Of a stretch of 64,000 nt of DNA, positions 47,242 through 55,600 are shown one piece after another. Position numbers and translations under genes: made by a program. The notes under the pieces are model-generated. The model ran no database searches, was not told the origin of the DNA, and saw nothing but the letters and a program-made list of their open reading frames with translations. This stretch comes from Massilia glaciei (GTDB lineage: Bacteria > Pseudomonadota > Gammaproteobacteria > Burkholderiales > Burkholderiaceae_D), in assembly GCF_003011895.2 (NCBI RefSeq), contig NZ_PXWF02000122.1, positions 1-64,000 on the forward strand. The letters run 5' to 3'. Position 1 is the first letter of the stretch; every line of letters starts with the position of its first letter.

Positions 47242-48389
47242 CTGCTCAACGCCTTCTGCACGCCGAGCGCGCGCAGCACGCGCGTGCCCAGGTCGATGAT
47301 CGGCATGTTCGATTTATAGTCTTTATAACTCTTCGCCTCGCCGCCCATGTAGCCCTTGAGCTCGTCGATGCCAATGCCCAGCTTGGTCGCGATGTACTCG
47401 AAATCCTCGGCGATGGTGGCGTCGTCATAGGCGTTGACGGCGATTTTTTCGAGCGCCTCGGCGCGCGTGAGCTGGCCCGTCAGGATCAGGCTCGAGAAAT
47501 GCGCGCGCCGCTTGTCGAAGCCGAATTTGGTCGGCAGCCAGTAGCCTTCGTAAAACCGCGTGAAGCGCGATTCGTAGTGCTTGTGCTTGTATCGTTGCCA
47601 GCCGTAAGTGTCGACCAGCTTCTGCATCGCCTCCTCCTTGATGAAGGGCACGCAGTTGAGCGGCTTGACGACCTTGATCCCCTTGACGAAGCGGTAGTAC
47701 AGCTTGAAGGTGAGGATGTCGCACATCGGGAACGTCTTGAGCGGACGGGTGCCGAAGCGGCGGTGGATGTCCTTGAGCTGGACCAGGTCGGACGCGTGGT
47801 AATGCCACTCGAGCGGCTCGCGCACGCATTCGGTCGAATAGTTGGCGCCGGTGAGGATGTACTTGTGGCCCGACCTGGCCGCGAAGTTGTACAGGCAGGC
47901 GAAGAAGGCGTGGTCCTGCGGCGTGTCGATATGCGGCACCTGGGCCTTGAAGTAGGCCAGCTGCAAGTCCTGCATTTCGCGCCAGTTCACCACCTCCGTG
48001 TGCAGGTCGAAGCCGAGGCCGTCGACCATCTTCTCGATGTTGTTGACCGCCTGCTGGGAATTCCAGCCGGCGTCGACGTGGAACAGGAGCGGACGCAAGC
48101 CATACTCCTTGGCCAGGTAGGCGACGTAGGAGCTGTCCACGCCGCCGGACAGGCCGATCAGGCAGTCGTGCGCCTTGCCCTTGCCGTCGGCCTTAATGCG
48201 CGCCACGTCGGCGAGCAACTGCTTGTGGCCGCGCTCGTCGGGGTGCCAGCTTGGCAGAATCTCGGCGTGATAATTATTACAGTAATCACACCACCCTTTT
48301 TCGTCGAACGTGATTTTGGAGTCCGACGTATCCATGATGCAATTGCTGCAGATGGCATATGCGCGCCGTGAGTGGATAGATTGATTCAT
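47238..48389 (-). CDS. wbpG: N-acetyl-sugar amidotransferase (WbpG/LfnA/PseA type)
   Basis: 383-aa PP-loop amidotransferase. It has a Cys-rich N-terminal zinc-like site (CSNCIMD, CDYCNNYH), the ATP PP-loop in [18 protein letters not shown], then LTGANYSTECVREPLEWHYH. The family turns an N-acetyl group into an acetamidino group with HisH/HisF supplying ammonia. In P. aeruginosa O12 and E. coli O145 the relatives LfnA and WbuX act on L-FucNAc. The fnlABC genes downstream make the same choice likely here. The start is the ATG at 48389. Confidence 0.92.
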   Translation of the reverse strand: MNQSIHSRRAYAICSNCIMDTSDSKITFDEKGWCDYCNNYHAEILPSWHPDERGHKQLLADVARIKADGKGKAHDCLIGLSGGVDSSYVAYLAKEYGLRPLLFHVDAGWNSQQAVNNIEKMVDGLGFDLHTEVVNWREMQDLQLAYFKAQVPHIDTPQDHAFFACLYNFAARSGHKYILTGANYSTECVREPLEWHYHASDLVQLKDIHRRFGTRPLKTFPMCDILTFKLYYRFVKGIKVVKPLNCVPFIKEEAMQKLVDTYGWQRYKHKHYESRFTRFYEGYWLPTKFGFDKRRAHFSSLILTGQLTRAEALEKIAVNAYDDATIAEDFEYIATKLGIGIDELKGYMGGEAKSYKDYKSNMPIIDLGTRVLRALGVQKALSR

Positions 48390-48455
48390 TAAAAGCAGTC
48401 CAATAAGATTTTTAATACCTGCATAGCGGCGCCACGGCTGTGCGCAAAGGGGGGG

Positions 48456-48461
48456 ATTATA
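48456..48461 (-). promoter_or_regulatory. Candidate -10 hexamer (TATAAT) upstream of wbpG
   Basis: Consensus TATAAT on the minus strand, about 67 bases before the wbpG start, inside the 251-base gap between the PIG-L gene and wbpG. No good -35 was found. The rest of that gap is AT-rich near 48560-48590 and holds nothing else recognised. Confidence 0.35.
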
Positions 48462-48640
48462 TATGGGAAACTTGCAAGAGACATAAATGTGGCGTGCGGT
48501 TACAACGTCGCGACAAACACAGTGAACCCCGCACGGCCGGCTGGTTTGGCGTCCGGGCAACTATAATTAATATTTTAATAATATTTTCGCCGGCAGGTTA
48601 CGCCCCCCCGCCGCGCGGCCGCCGCGGGCCCACCCGCCGT

Positions 48641-49303
48641 CTATGAGCGCTCGCGCAACAGCTGAAACGCCTCGGCCGCATGGAAGCCCGACGCCGCGCC
48701 GCGCAGGGTCGCCAGCGCCCGCAGCGCCTCATAGCTGCGCGGAAAGGGAAATTCGCCCACCTCCGACGCGTAGAAGGACATTGCGCGCAACTTCCCTTCA
48801 AGGTAGGGCGCGATATCGACATACACGTTCGGCGCGAAAGCCGGCGTCACCCCCATGCTGAAATCGGTCTCCGACAGTGTTTCATAGGCCAGCACGCGCC
48901 TGACCGAGGGATAGCGGAACCACTTGGTGCAGCCGGCGGCGGCGTCGAAGCTGAGGCGGTGGTCGGTGTGGATGTCGGACGGGTGCGGAAGGAACACCTC
49001 TTCCGGCGCAAATGCCTTGAATGCCGCCGACACACCGCCCACCAGGTCGCTGACCGACTGTTGATCGAGCGCGGTGGTGGGGAAATCGAGCATGAACACC
49101 TCGTCGAAACCGAACAGCTCGGTGACGCGCGCGATTTCATCGGCGCGCCGCCTGACCGTTTCCTCGGGCCAGCCCGTCTTGACGGAAATGGAGGTCATGA
49201 TGAGCCAGGCCAGTTTGGCGCCTTCGGCCTTGCGCCGCAACAGCGTGCCGCCGACCCCGAGCACTTCGTCATCAGGGTGCGGAGCGACCACCAGCGTCCT
49301 CAT
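48641..49303 (-). CDS. PIG-L family N-deacetylase
   Basis: 220-aa zinc deacetylase of the PIG-L/LmbE family. It has VVAPHPDDEVLGVGGTL (PHPDDE zinc motif), a central EEVFLPHPSDIHTDHRLS (HxxH), and YASEVGEFPFP near the C-terminus. Family members remove N-acetyl groups from GlcNAc-type sugars. It lies 39 bases after a GNAT acyltransferase, suggesting acyl exchange on one sugar. Confidence 0.9.
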   Translation of the reverse strand: MRTLVVAPHPDDEVLGVGGTLLRRKAEGAKLAWLIMTSISVKTGWPEETVRRRADEIARVTELFGFDEVFMLDFPTTALDQQSVSDLVGGVSAAFKAFAPEEVFLPHPSDIHTDHRLSFDAAAGCTKWFRYPSVRRVLAYETLSETDFSMGVTPAFAPNVYVDIAPYLEGKLRAMSFYASEVGEFPFPRSYEALRALATLRGAASGFHAAEAFQLLRERS

Positions 49304-49342
49304 CGGGCAGCCCGGGGCGTTAATTGCACATAGAAAACGTAT

Positions 49343-50278
49343 TTAGAAGACATCCGAATCACCCATCTGGACATACCAGTTCTTGTAATCGGACCAGCCG
49401 TCGGGCAGGGCCGCGGCGATCAGCCGGCGCGCCCCGAAGTAGGTGACCGGCGCGGTGTTTTCGAAACCGAGGCGCGCCAGCAACAGGTGCACCGCGTGGT
49501 GCGCCGGCGCCCAGCAAGACAATTGCCGCATCCCCGCCGCGTGGCTGCTTTTGACTATGTGCGACAACAACAGCGCGGTTTCGCGCGGATCGCGCCCCTG
49601 GATGTCGACCAGGTCGACGCCGTCGCCGTATTTCTTGGTCACGACGAAGGAACTGACGATGCCGTTCGGCGCGAGCACGTAGGTCTGGTAGTCGTTGACC
49701 GGATTTCGCGCGTAGCGCCAGCGCAGGTAGGCCGGCGTGCGGCGCACCCGGATCAGGCCATCGCTGGGCAGGTCCGTGTAGTCGAGGCTGAACTGGTCGT
49801 CCCTGGCGACGGCCCCGTCGAGCGCGAATTGCTGCGCGTCGATGGCGCCGAGCGCCAGCGCCATGGTGGGGATCTCGTAGATGTCACTCCAGCCGAGCTT
49901 GCCGACGAAGGCGGGATGGCTGCTATTGTTGGGAAAGCCCCAGATCGCGGCCACGCCCTGGCGCGCCGCCTCCGCATACAATTCGCCCGCCAGTTTCGGG
50001 AACAGGCCCTTGCCGCGCCAGGCCGGATGGGTCATGGTGGTCATCGACATCGCGCTGCTGTAGCGCTTCCCGTTCCACTCGAGCTCGACCGGGAAGGCCG
50101 AGTAGCTGGCGGCCAGTCCGGCGCCGCCCCGCTCGAGCGCGAACAACTGCCGCTCCTGGTCGTTGTCGCAATAACGCCAGTCGAGATAGCCGGGCGCGAT
50201 GGCCCTGCCGAACGAGGTCAGAAACAGCGCCTCGAGTTGTTCACGCGCGGCCGGCCAGCCCGCCCTGTCAAGTATCAT
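49343..50278 (-). CDS. GNAT family N-acyltransferase
   Basis: 311-aa protein with a GNAT domain: MSMTTMTHPAWRGKGLFPKL is the acyl-CoA loop, followed by GVAAIWGFPNNSSHPAF and LGWSDIYEIPTM. The second half contains another GNAT-like segment (GIVSSFVVTKKYGDGVDLVD). It overlaps legG by 4 bases (ATGA). Proteins of this kind occur in nonulosonic acid loci. It may re-acylate an amine exposed by the PIG-L enzyme. A LegH-type role is an alternative. Confidence 0.8.
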   Translation of the reverse strand: MILDRAGWPAAREQLEALFLTSFGRAIAPGYLDWRYCDNDQERQLFALERGGAGLAASYSAFPVELEWNGKRYSSAMSMTTMTHPAWRGKGLFPKLAGELYAEAARQGVAAIWGFPNNSSHPAFVGKLGWSDIYEIPTMALALGAIDAQQFALDGAVARDDQFSLDYTDLPSDGLIRVRRTPAYLRWRYARNPVNDYQTYVLAPNGIVSSFVVTKKYGDGVDLVDIQGRDPRETALLLSHIVKSSHAAGMRQLSCWAPAHHAVHLLLARLGFENTAPVTYFGARRLIAAALPDGWSDYKNWYVQMGDSDVF

Positions 50279-51453
50279 CGCGTCGCCCCTGTTTCAATGT
50301 CAATGAATTGTTTGATGTTCAAGTCCGGCGTGTTGATCAATTCCTTGATCTTGGCCAGCACCAGCTTGGAGGTTTCGCCCCCGCCATAAATGAGCTCGAG
50401 CCCGTCGAAGCTGAATGCGAGCGCGGCGCCGATCGCGGCGGCGATCGATCGCTCCTCGGCCTCGCAGCGCAGCACCGACGCGGGCGCGGCGCGCCCGCGC
50501 TGGCGGCTGCCGATGTCGACCGTCGGCGTGTCCAGGTAGGGCGCCTCGTAGATGCCGCTCGACGAATTGCCCACCACCGCCGCCGCGTGCTTCATCATGC
50601 TCAGGTAGCGCACCAGGCCGAGGGAATCGAACAGGTGGCTGCGCGGGTGCCGCGCCACGTACGCCTCGAGCATCGCGTTGAGCGCGCGTCCGCCATTGTC
50701 GGCGTTGGCCTTGGTGAAGATGAGCGACAAAGGCCGCGCCCGCTGCTCGCGCTCGAGCACGTCCAACAATGTCCGCAACTGCGTCTCGGCCGAGGCGCCA
50801 TCCATCGTCAGCGGATGGAACGTGACGAGGAAAATCGTCGGCGCCAGCGCGATGCCGAGGTCCTGCTCGAGCGCCCCGCGCGACCAGAGCGGCGTGCGCG
50901 CGATGTTTTCGACGCAGGTCGAGCCGTACGAGAACACGCGGTCGGCGCGCTCGCCGAGCTGGAGCACCCGGCGCCGCGCCTCCTCGTGGGTCACGAAATG
51001 GAGCGCCGCGATCTTGGTGATGCAGTGGCGGATCGTGTTGTCGTAGGTGCCGCCGCCGTTGTCGCCCCCGCTCAGGTGCGCCAGCGGGATCTGCAGCACC
51101 ATCGCCGCCTGCGCGGCGGCCAGGATCTCGTAGCGGTCGCCCAGCACCACGATCATGTCCGGCCGCAACTGGTCCAGCGCGCCGGCGATCCCGGCCACGC
51201 CCAGCCCGATCGCCCTGGCCACGCCGAGCGGCGTGTCGGACTGCGAGAGGATCTCGACCTTGTGGTCGATCGTGAAACCGTCACCCACTATCTCGCGGTA
51301 GGTCAGCCCGAACTCGGGCGACAGGTGGGCCCCGGTGGCGACCACCTGCAGCAGCAGGTCCGGATCGTCCCTGATCGCCTGCATCACGCAGCGCAACAGG
51401 CCGTACTCGGCGCGCGTGCCGGTGACCACGCATATTTTCCTCGGTTCGCTCAT
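50275..51453 (-). CDS. legG: Hydrolysing NDP-diacetylamino-trideoxyglucose 2-epimerase (LegG/NeuC)
   Basis: 392-aa NeuC-family enzyme that releases NDP and epimerises C2 to give the free ManNAc-type sugar for the nonulosonate synthase. It has ICVVTGTRAEYGLLRCVM, LGDRYEILAAAQAAM, HLSGGDNGGGTYDNTIRHCI, TFHPLTMD and VGNSSSGIYEAPYL. In this locus the substrate should be the GDP-diacetamido sugar made by legB, legC and legH. An 18-aa leader frame overlaps its ATG. Confidence 0.93.
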   Translation of the reverse strand: MSEPRKICVVTGTRAEYGLLRCVMQAIRDDPDLLLQVVATGAHLSPEFGLTYREIVGDGFTIDHKVEILSQSDTPLGVARAIGLGVAGIAGALDQLRPDMIVVLGDRYEILAAAQAAMVLQIPLAHLSGGDNGGGTYDNTIRHCITKIAALHFVTHEEARRRVLQLGERADRVFSYGSTCVENIARTPLWSRGALEQDLGIALAPTIFLVTFHPLTMDGASAETQLRTLLDVLEREQRARPLSLIFTKANADNGGRALNAMLEAYVARHPRSHLFDSLGLVRYLSMMKHAAAVVGNSSSGIYEAPYLDTPTVDIGSRQRGRAAPASVLRCEAEERSIAAAIGAALAFSFDGLELIYGGGETSKLVLAKIKELINTPDLNIKQFIDIETGATR

Positions 51454-51506
51454 GGGCGGCGCTGCGCCGGCGCGGACCCAGGCGCGTCATTCATCAATCT
51501 TTGCAT
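51450..51506 (-). CDS. 18-aa leader open frame coupled to legG
   Basis: Frame MQRLMNDAPGSAPAQRRP; its TGA overlaps the legG ATG (ATGA). The start codon lies in the duplicated leader element, at the position equal to the ATG of the longer wzy frame (MQTLSIDAPAAG). No good Shine-Dalgarno sequence. Translation is unproven. Confidence 0.35.
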   Translation of the reverse strand: MQRLMNDAPGSAPAQRRP

Positions 51507-51565
51507 ATCTGGCGCTTCTCAAGTTTCTTAAAAATGGATTGGGCGAGGCCGGCCCCGGCATTATA
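51496..51565 (-). repeat. Promoter-leader element, copy A (upstream of legG)
   Basis: On the minus strand it runs from TATAAT (51560-51565) through CCATTTTTAAGAAAC to GCCAGATATGCAAA. The same order of blocks is found in copy B upstream of wzy. The -10 is consensus, but no clear -35 is visible. Confidence 0.6.
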
Positions 51566-51617
51566 TAGCGCGTGCGGAGCGTACAGAGCCGGCGCCGGGC
51601 CGGAACCGGCCAGCCCG

Positions 51618-53036
51618 TCACGCTCTTTGTTGATCGGCATATTGTTTCGGTTCGCCTGCGGGGATCACCTTGATTGCCAAACGACAAAATAGATAATACG
51701 CCGTGTACTGGCCGACGAAGAAAAAAACTTCCCACGGCACGATCGTGCCGCGCATGGTCGCGAAGATGCGGATGAATTCGACCATGAATATCGGCACCAG
51801 GTGGTAATTGCGCTTGAGAACGGCGTATCTGAACAATATGGATATCGCGTAGGCGTAGCACACCAGCGGCAGCCAGCCGAGCCACATCCCGTAGTAGTTC
51901 AGATAGAGTTCGGTGTCGAGCGGCCATTGCTGGGTCGCGTGTTCGAGGTACCACTGATCGGGAAAAAACTCCTTGGTCAGCATGACGCTGATGTCGAAGT
52001 TCGCATCCATGTCGGTGACGAAGCCGAGCGTCTGCAGCGGCTTGATGAAAATCATGAACACGGTTTGCAGCCCCGCCGGGTCGCGCGTCGCCACCACGCT
52101 GTCGTGCAACTGGAACGAATTGAAGTAGCCGATCATCATTTCAAGGAAGAACGGCGCCGAGGCGTAGAAGCCCTCGGTGCGCAGCAGCGTGCCCAGATAC
52201 AGCAGGACGAAGAACAGCGCCGCGAATGTCGCCACCGTCCTCAGGCTGAACGCCATTTGCATCAAATACGGTGAAAAGAACAGGATCAGCAGGAAGATCG
52301 CGCGGCCCTTGATGCCCCCTATCATCGAAAGCGGAATCATGATCAGCAGGGCGGCCAGCACCGGCCAGGTCTTGCTCCTGGAGTGGTAGCTCTGCACCCC
52401 GAGCAGGAACACCGTGATGTTGCCGAACGCAATGGCCACGATGTTCAACAAGCCGTGCCCCTCCCGCATCGAGAGGTAGGTGACGCTGTAATCGGTCAGC
52501 CAGGCCTGCAATCCGGCCGTGGCCTGGATGAACCAGAAGGTCAGCGCGCACGAGGCCAGGTACAGCACCTGGAGCACGACCGGGCGCACCACGACCGCCG
52601 GCGGTGGCGCCGCCCGCGCCATCGACGCCGTGGGCCGGGCGAAGCGGTGGAAGGCAAAATACAACACCAGGAACGTCGATTCGGCCTGGAACAGCGTGTA
52701 CCTCGACAGTTGGTCCCAGTAGATCATCTGGCCCCATGGCAGCACGTACTCCCAGTCGATCATATGCAAGATGAAGTTCAAGGTGCTCGACAACACCACA
52801 TACATCCCGTAGAACGCGAAAATCATGTTGTTCGGATGCAGCACCTGCGCCGGCCGGAAGGTCAGATAGGTGATGATGATGATCAGGGAGAGGTAGATGC
52901 TGCCCCACGGCATGGTCGCCATCAGGACATTCAACACCAGCAGCAGCAGCCAATAATACGCGCGCATCACGTCGCCGCCCGGCCTTGCGCAATGCCCCTG
53001 CCCGGCCGCCGGCGCGTCGATCGATAATGTTTGCAT
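51618..53036 (-). CDS. wzy: O-antigen polymerase Wzy
   Basis: Polytopic membrane protein of about 472 aa with 10-12 helices, including YYWLLLLVLNVLMATMPWG, LYLASCALTFWFIQATAGL and FAALFFVLLYLGTLL, and periplasmic loops (FPDQWYLEHATQQWPLDTEL). These features and the location between legG and wzx indicate the repeat-unit polymerase of this second locus. The open frame starts at the ATG at 53036 inside leader copy B; an internal ATG at 52967, just before the first helix, is an equally good start. Confidence 0.82.
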   Translation of the reverse strand: MQTLSIDAPAAGQGHCARPGGDVMRAYYWLLLLVLNVLMATMPWGSIYLSLIIIITYLTFRPAQVLHPNNMIFAFYGMYVVLSSTLNFILHMIDWEYVLPWGQMIYWDQLSRYTLFQAESTFLVLYFAFHRFARPTASMARAAPPPAVVVRPVVLQVLYLASCALTFWFIQATAGLQAWLTDYSVTYLSMREGHGLLNIVAIAFGNITVFLLGVQSYHSRSKTWPVLAALLIMIPLSMIGGIKGRAIFLLILFFSPYLMQMAFSLRTVATFAALFFVLLYLGTLLRTEGFYASAPFFLEMMIGYFNSFQLHDSVVATRDPAGLQTVFMIFIKPLQTLGFVTDMDANFDISVMLTKEFFPDQWYLEHATQQWPLDTELYLNYYGMWLGWLPLVCYAYAISILFRYAVLKRNYHLVPIFMVEFIRIFATMRGTIVPWEVFFFVGQYTAYYLFCRLAIKVIPAGEPKQYADQQRA

Positions 53037-53089
53037 ATCTGGCGTTTCTAAAAATGGGGGTGTCAGGGCGAACGGGACCGCTCATTATA
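53029..53089 (-). repeat. Promoter-leader element, copy B (upstream of wzy)
   Basis: On the minus strand it has TATAAT (53084-53089), then CCCCATTTTTAGAAAC and GCCAGATATGCAAAC, matching copy A in order and orientation. The ATG in GATATGCAAAC starts the wzy open frame. Confidence 0.6.
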
Positions 53090-53185
53090 CAGGCCGGACC
53101 GGCCCGTATCGGGCGGCGCGGCCGCGGTCGGCAATCGGCAAGGGGTTGCAGGTTTTTTCCGCGGCCGAACCGGTGCCAACGACAC

Positions 53186-54460
53186 TCAAACGTGCCCCGG
53201 CAGTCTCCGGCGGACCCGCTCCACGTAATCGCCGGCCCGCTCGGGCGGCATGTTAATGGGATGGACCTCGGCCGGGACGCCCTCCCCGGCATATTCAACG
53301 ACGAGCGTCGACTCGTAGGACACCAGCAGGTCGACCGCCGGAAAGCTGCCCGAATCGTCGACGATGGTCCAGCCCACGTGGCGCATCGCGTCCGACATCG
53401 GCGCCATCGGGTGGGGCTTGTAGTAGGCCGTGAACGGGCGCGTTTGACGCAGCAGGCCATAGACCGCCACATGCAACGGCTCGGCAAGCGGGTGGCCGAC
53501 GAACAGGATGGCAAGGCCGGCCGCGGCGTCGCGCGCGGCCAGCCTGATGGCGGGCTTGAAGTAGGTGACGCGCAGGCCGGGCAGCCGGTGGGGCGGGCCG
53601 AGAATGCCGGCGCGGAAGGCCCGTTCGGCCGCGGCGCCGTAGGCGTACAGCGACGTCACGCTGCGCAACCGGCGGTGCAGTCCGAGGGCGGGCGCGGCCT
53701 GCGCGCCATCGCCGCCGAGGCCGCCAAGCGAGCCGTGCTGCACCAGCGTCAACGCGCTGGCGTCGCGGTCGGCGCGCCGCCGCGCGCCGACCGCGTCGTC
53801 GGCGAGGATGGCCCAGCGGTCATAGTGTTCGGTCATGACGAGGTGGCCCGGCAGCAGCTTGTCGACGGCGCGGCGCACGCAAAACCAGCGGAACGCCGTG
53901 TAGCTCTGCAACACCCACGGCCGGGTCGAGGGACGCCGCAGCATCAGCCCGGTCGCCCGCAGGGCGTCCACGAAGCAGGCCCGCAGCTCGGCGCGCGACA
54001 GCAGGGCGTGGACATCGATGGCGCAGGCGCCGGCGGGCAGGCCGCGCAGGGGCGCCCATGGCATCGTGATCCACAGTCGAGGCAAGTGCGCGAACTGCGG
54101 CGCCGCCAGGATGTCGCCGGTCCGGGACGACAATGCCAGCACGGCGCCGGCGCCGCGCGCCGCCGGCGCCGCCACGGCGGGGGTGCGCCCGCGGCATTGC
54201 AGGTACTGCCGGAGAAACAGCAGCGGCGCGCCGCCGGCGATCCACAAGAGCGCGCCCGCCAGCGAGCACAGCTTGGTCAAGCCCGGCGATTTCCTCCCGA
54301 GCGTTATCCATTTCGGCACCCGCGGCAGATAACCGACGCGCGCGGGACTTAGGGACACCAGCTTCAGGAACATCTCGTCGGTGGCGATTTCGTTGCGCGT
54401 CGCGGCGAGGAAACCGGCCATGCGCGTGCCGTGCTTACTGAGTTTCATGAACGGCGGCAC
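53186..54460 (-). CDS. Putative GT-B glycosyltransferase, candidate nonulosonic acid transferase
   Basis: 424-aa protein not assigned to a named family. It has a hydrophobic segment near residues 60-85 (LCSLAGALLWIAGGAPLLFL), then LTLVQHGSLGG, TSLYAYGAAAERAF and AILFVGHPLAEPLH. The C-terminal YYKPHPMAPMSD and LLVSYESTLVVEYAGEGVPAE blocks recall HP-motif GT-B transferases for CMP-sugars. It lies between wzy and ptmE inside the legionaminic acid genes, which otherwise lack a transferase. Start GTG 54460 or ATG 54448. Confidence 0.55.
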   Translation of the reverse strand: MPPFMKLSKHGTRMAGFLAATRNEIATDEMFLKLVSLSPARVGYLPRVPKWITLGRKSPGLTKLCSLAGALLWIAGGAPLLFLRQYLQCRGRTPAVAAPAARGAGAVLALSSRTGDILAAPQFAHLPRLWITMPWAPLRGLPAGACAIDVHALLSRAELRACFVDALRATGLMLRRPSTRPWVLQSYTAFRWFCVRRAVDKLLPGHLVMTEHYDRWAILADDAVGARRRADRDASALTLVQHGSLGGLGGDGAQAAPALGLHRRLRSVTSLYAYGAAAERAFRAGILGPPHRLPGLRVTYFKPAIRLAARDAAAGLAILFVGHPLAEPLHVAVYGLLRQTRPFTAYYKPHPMAPMSDAMRHVGWTIVDDSGSFPAVDLLVSYESTLVVEYAGEGVPAEVHPINMPPERAGDYVERVRRRLPGHV

Positions 54461-54461
54461 A

Positions 54462-55514
54462 TCAGAGCAGGTCCTCGAACTCGACCTGGGCGCGCTTGAA
54501 ATCTTCGAGCCGCCCGATGTCGAGCCAGTACTCGTGCAGGGGGAACATGCTCACCGGCTCGCCGCCGGCCATGGTCTGTTCGAGCAGGGCGGGCATGTCG
54601 ATCCGGCTGCCCGGCGCGACCCGGCGCACGAACTCGGGCGAAAGGACGTAGATGCCGGCATTGATGAAGAAGTTATGGACCGGCTTTTCGACGATCGAGG
54701 TGATCCGGTGGCCGTCGAGCTTGACGACGCCGTACGGCACCTGGTGCTCGTACTCGCGCCCGCACATGGTCGCCACGCCGCCTTGCAGGCGGTGGAAATC
54801 GAGCAGGCTGCGGTAGTTGACGCGCGTGAGCAGGTCGCCGTTCATCATGATCAAAGGCAGATCGATCTCCTCGCGCGGCAGCAGACCAAGCGCGCCGCCG
54901 GTTCCGAGCGGCGTTTCCTCGTGCACATAGCGGATCGTGACGCCCCAGCGGCTGCCGTCGCCGAAGTGGTCGCGGATCATGCCCGGCAGGAAGTGGGTCG
55001 AAATGAAGAAGCGGTGGAAGCCGGCGTCGATAAAGCCTTGCAAGATCAGCTCGAGAATCGGTTTGTCGCCGACATTGAGCAGCGGCTTCGGGCAGTCGTG
55101 GGTCAGCGGGTGCAGGCGCGTGCCGAAGCCGCCGGCCATCAGGAACACCGGATTATGCATCGGGGCGCTCTCGACCAACTCCTCGAGCGTTTCAATGCCG
55201 ATCACCCTGCGCGCGGCGTCGACTATGGGCAGTTGCAACACGCCGAAGCGCGCCATCACGCCGAGACTGTGTTCGCGGCTCCAGTTGGCCTGGGCCACCT
55301 GGGGCGTGACGCACATGATCGCCGCCACCGGCTCTTGCATGGGGACGTGGCGCAGCAGCGCGCGCCGCACGTCGCCGTCGGTCAGCGTGCCAAGCAGGAC
55401 GCCATGCACGTCGACCACGACGGCGATCCGCAGCCCCCCCTTGTCGAGAACCACGATGGCCTCCTCGAGCGCGAGCTCCGGCCCGATCAGGACCGATTTC
55501 CATTTACTATTCAT
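54462..55514 (-). CDS. ptmE: CBS-domain sugar nucleotidyltransferase PtmE (GlcN-1-P guanylyltransferase type)
   Basis: 350-aa fusion. Residues about 5-115 hold a CBS pair (LEEAIVVLDKGGLRIAVVVD, GVLLGTLTDGDVRRALL). Residues 120-350 are the nucleotidyltransferase with VFLMAGGFGTRLHPLTHDCP, KPLLNVGDKPILELIL, TPLGTGGALGLL and MMNGDLLTRVN. This architecture is that of PtmE, which makes GDP-glucosamine for the GDP-linked legionaminic acid route in Campylobacter. Confidence 0.93.
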   Translation of the reverse strand: MNSKWKSVLIGPELALEEAIVVLDKGGLRIAVVVDVHGVLLGTLTDGDVRRALLRHVPMQEPVAAIMCVTPQVAQANWSREHSLGVMARFGVLQLPIVDAARRVIGIETLEELVESAPMHNPVFLMAGGFGTRLHPLTHDCPKPLLNVGDKPILELILQGFIDAGFHRFFISTHFLPGMIRDHFGDGSRWGVTIRYVHEETPLGTGGALGLLPREEIDLPLIMMNGDLLTRVNYRSLLDFHRLQGGVATMCGREYEHQVPYGVVKLDGHRITSIVEKPVHNFFINAGIYVLSPEFVRRVAPGSRIDMPALLEQTMAGGEPVSMFPLHEYWLDIGRLEDFKRAQVEFEDLL

Positions 55515-55600
55515 CCATCGCTTTCAAAATTCGCGCGCCAGCACAGGCCACTTACAAAAAATTATCTTCAACAACACCTTAACCGAAGGCGGCCCGCGCG

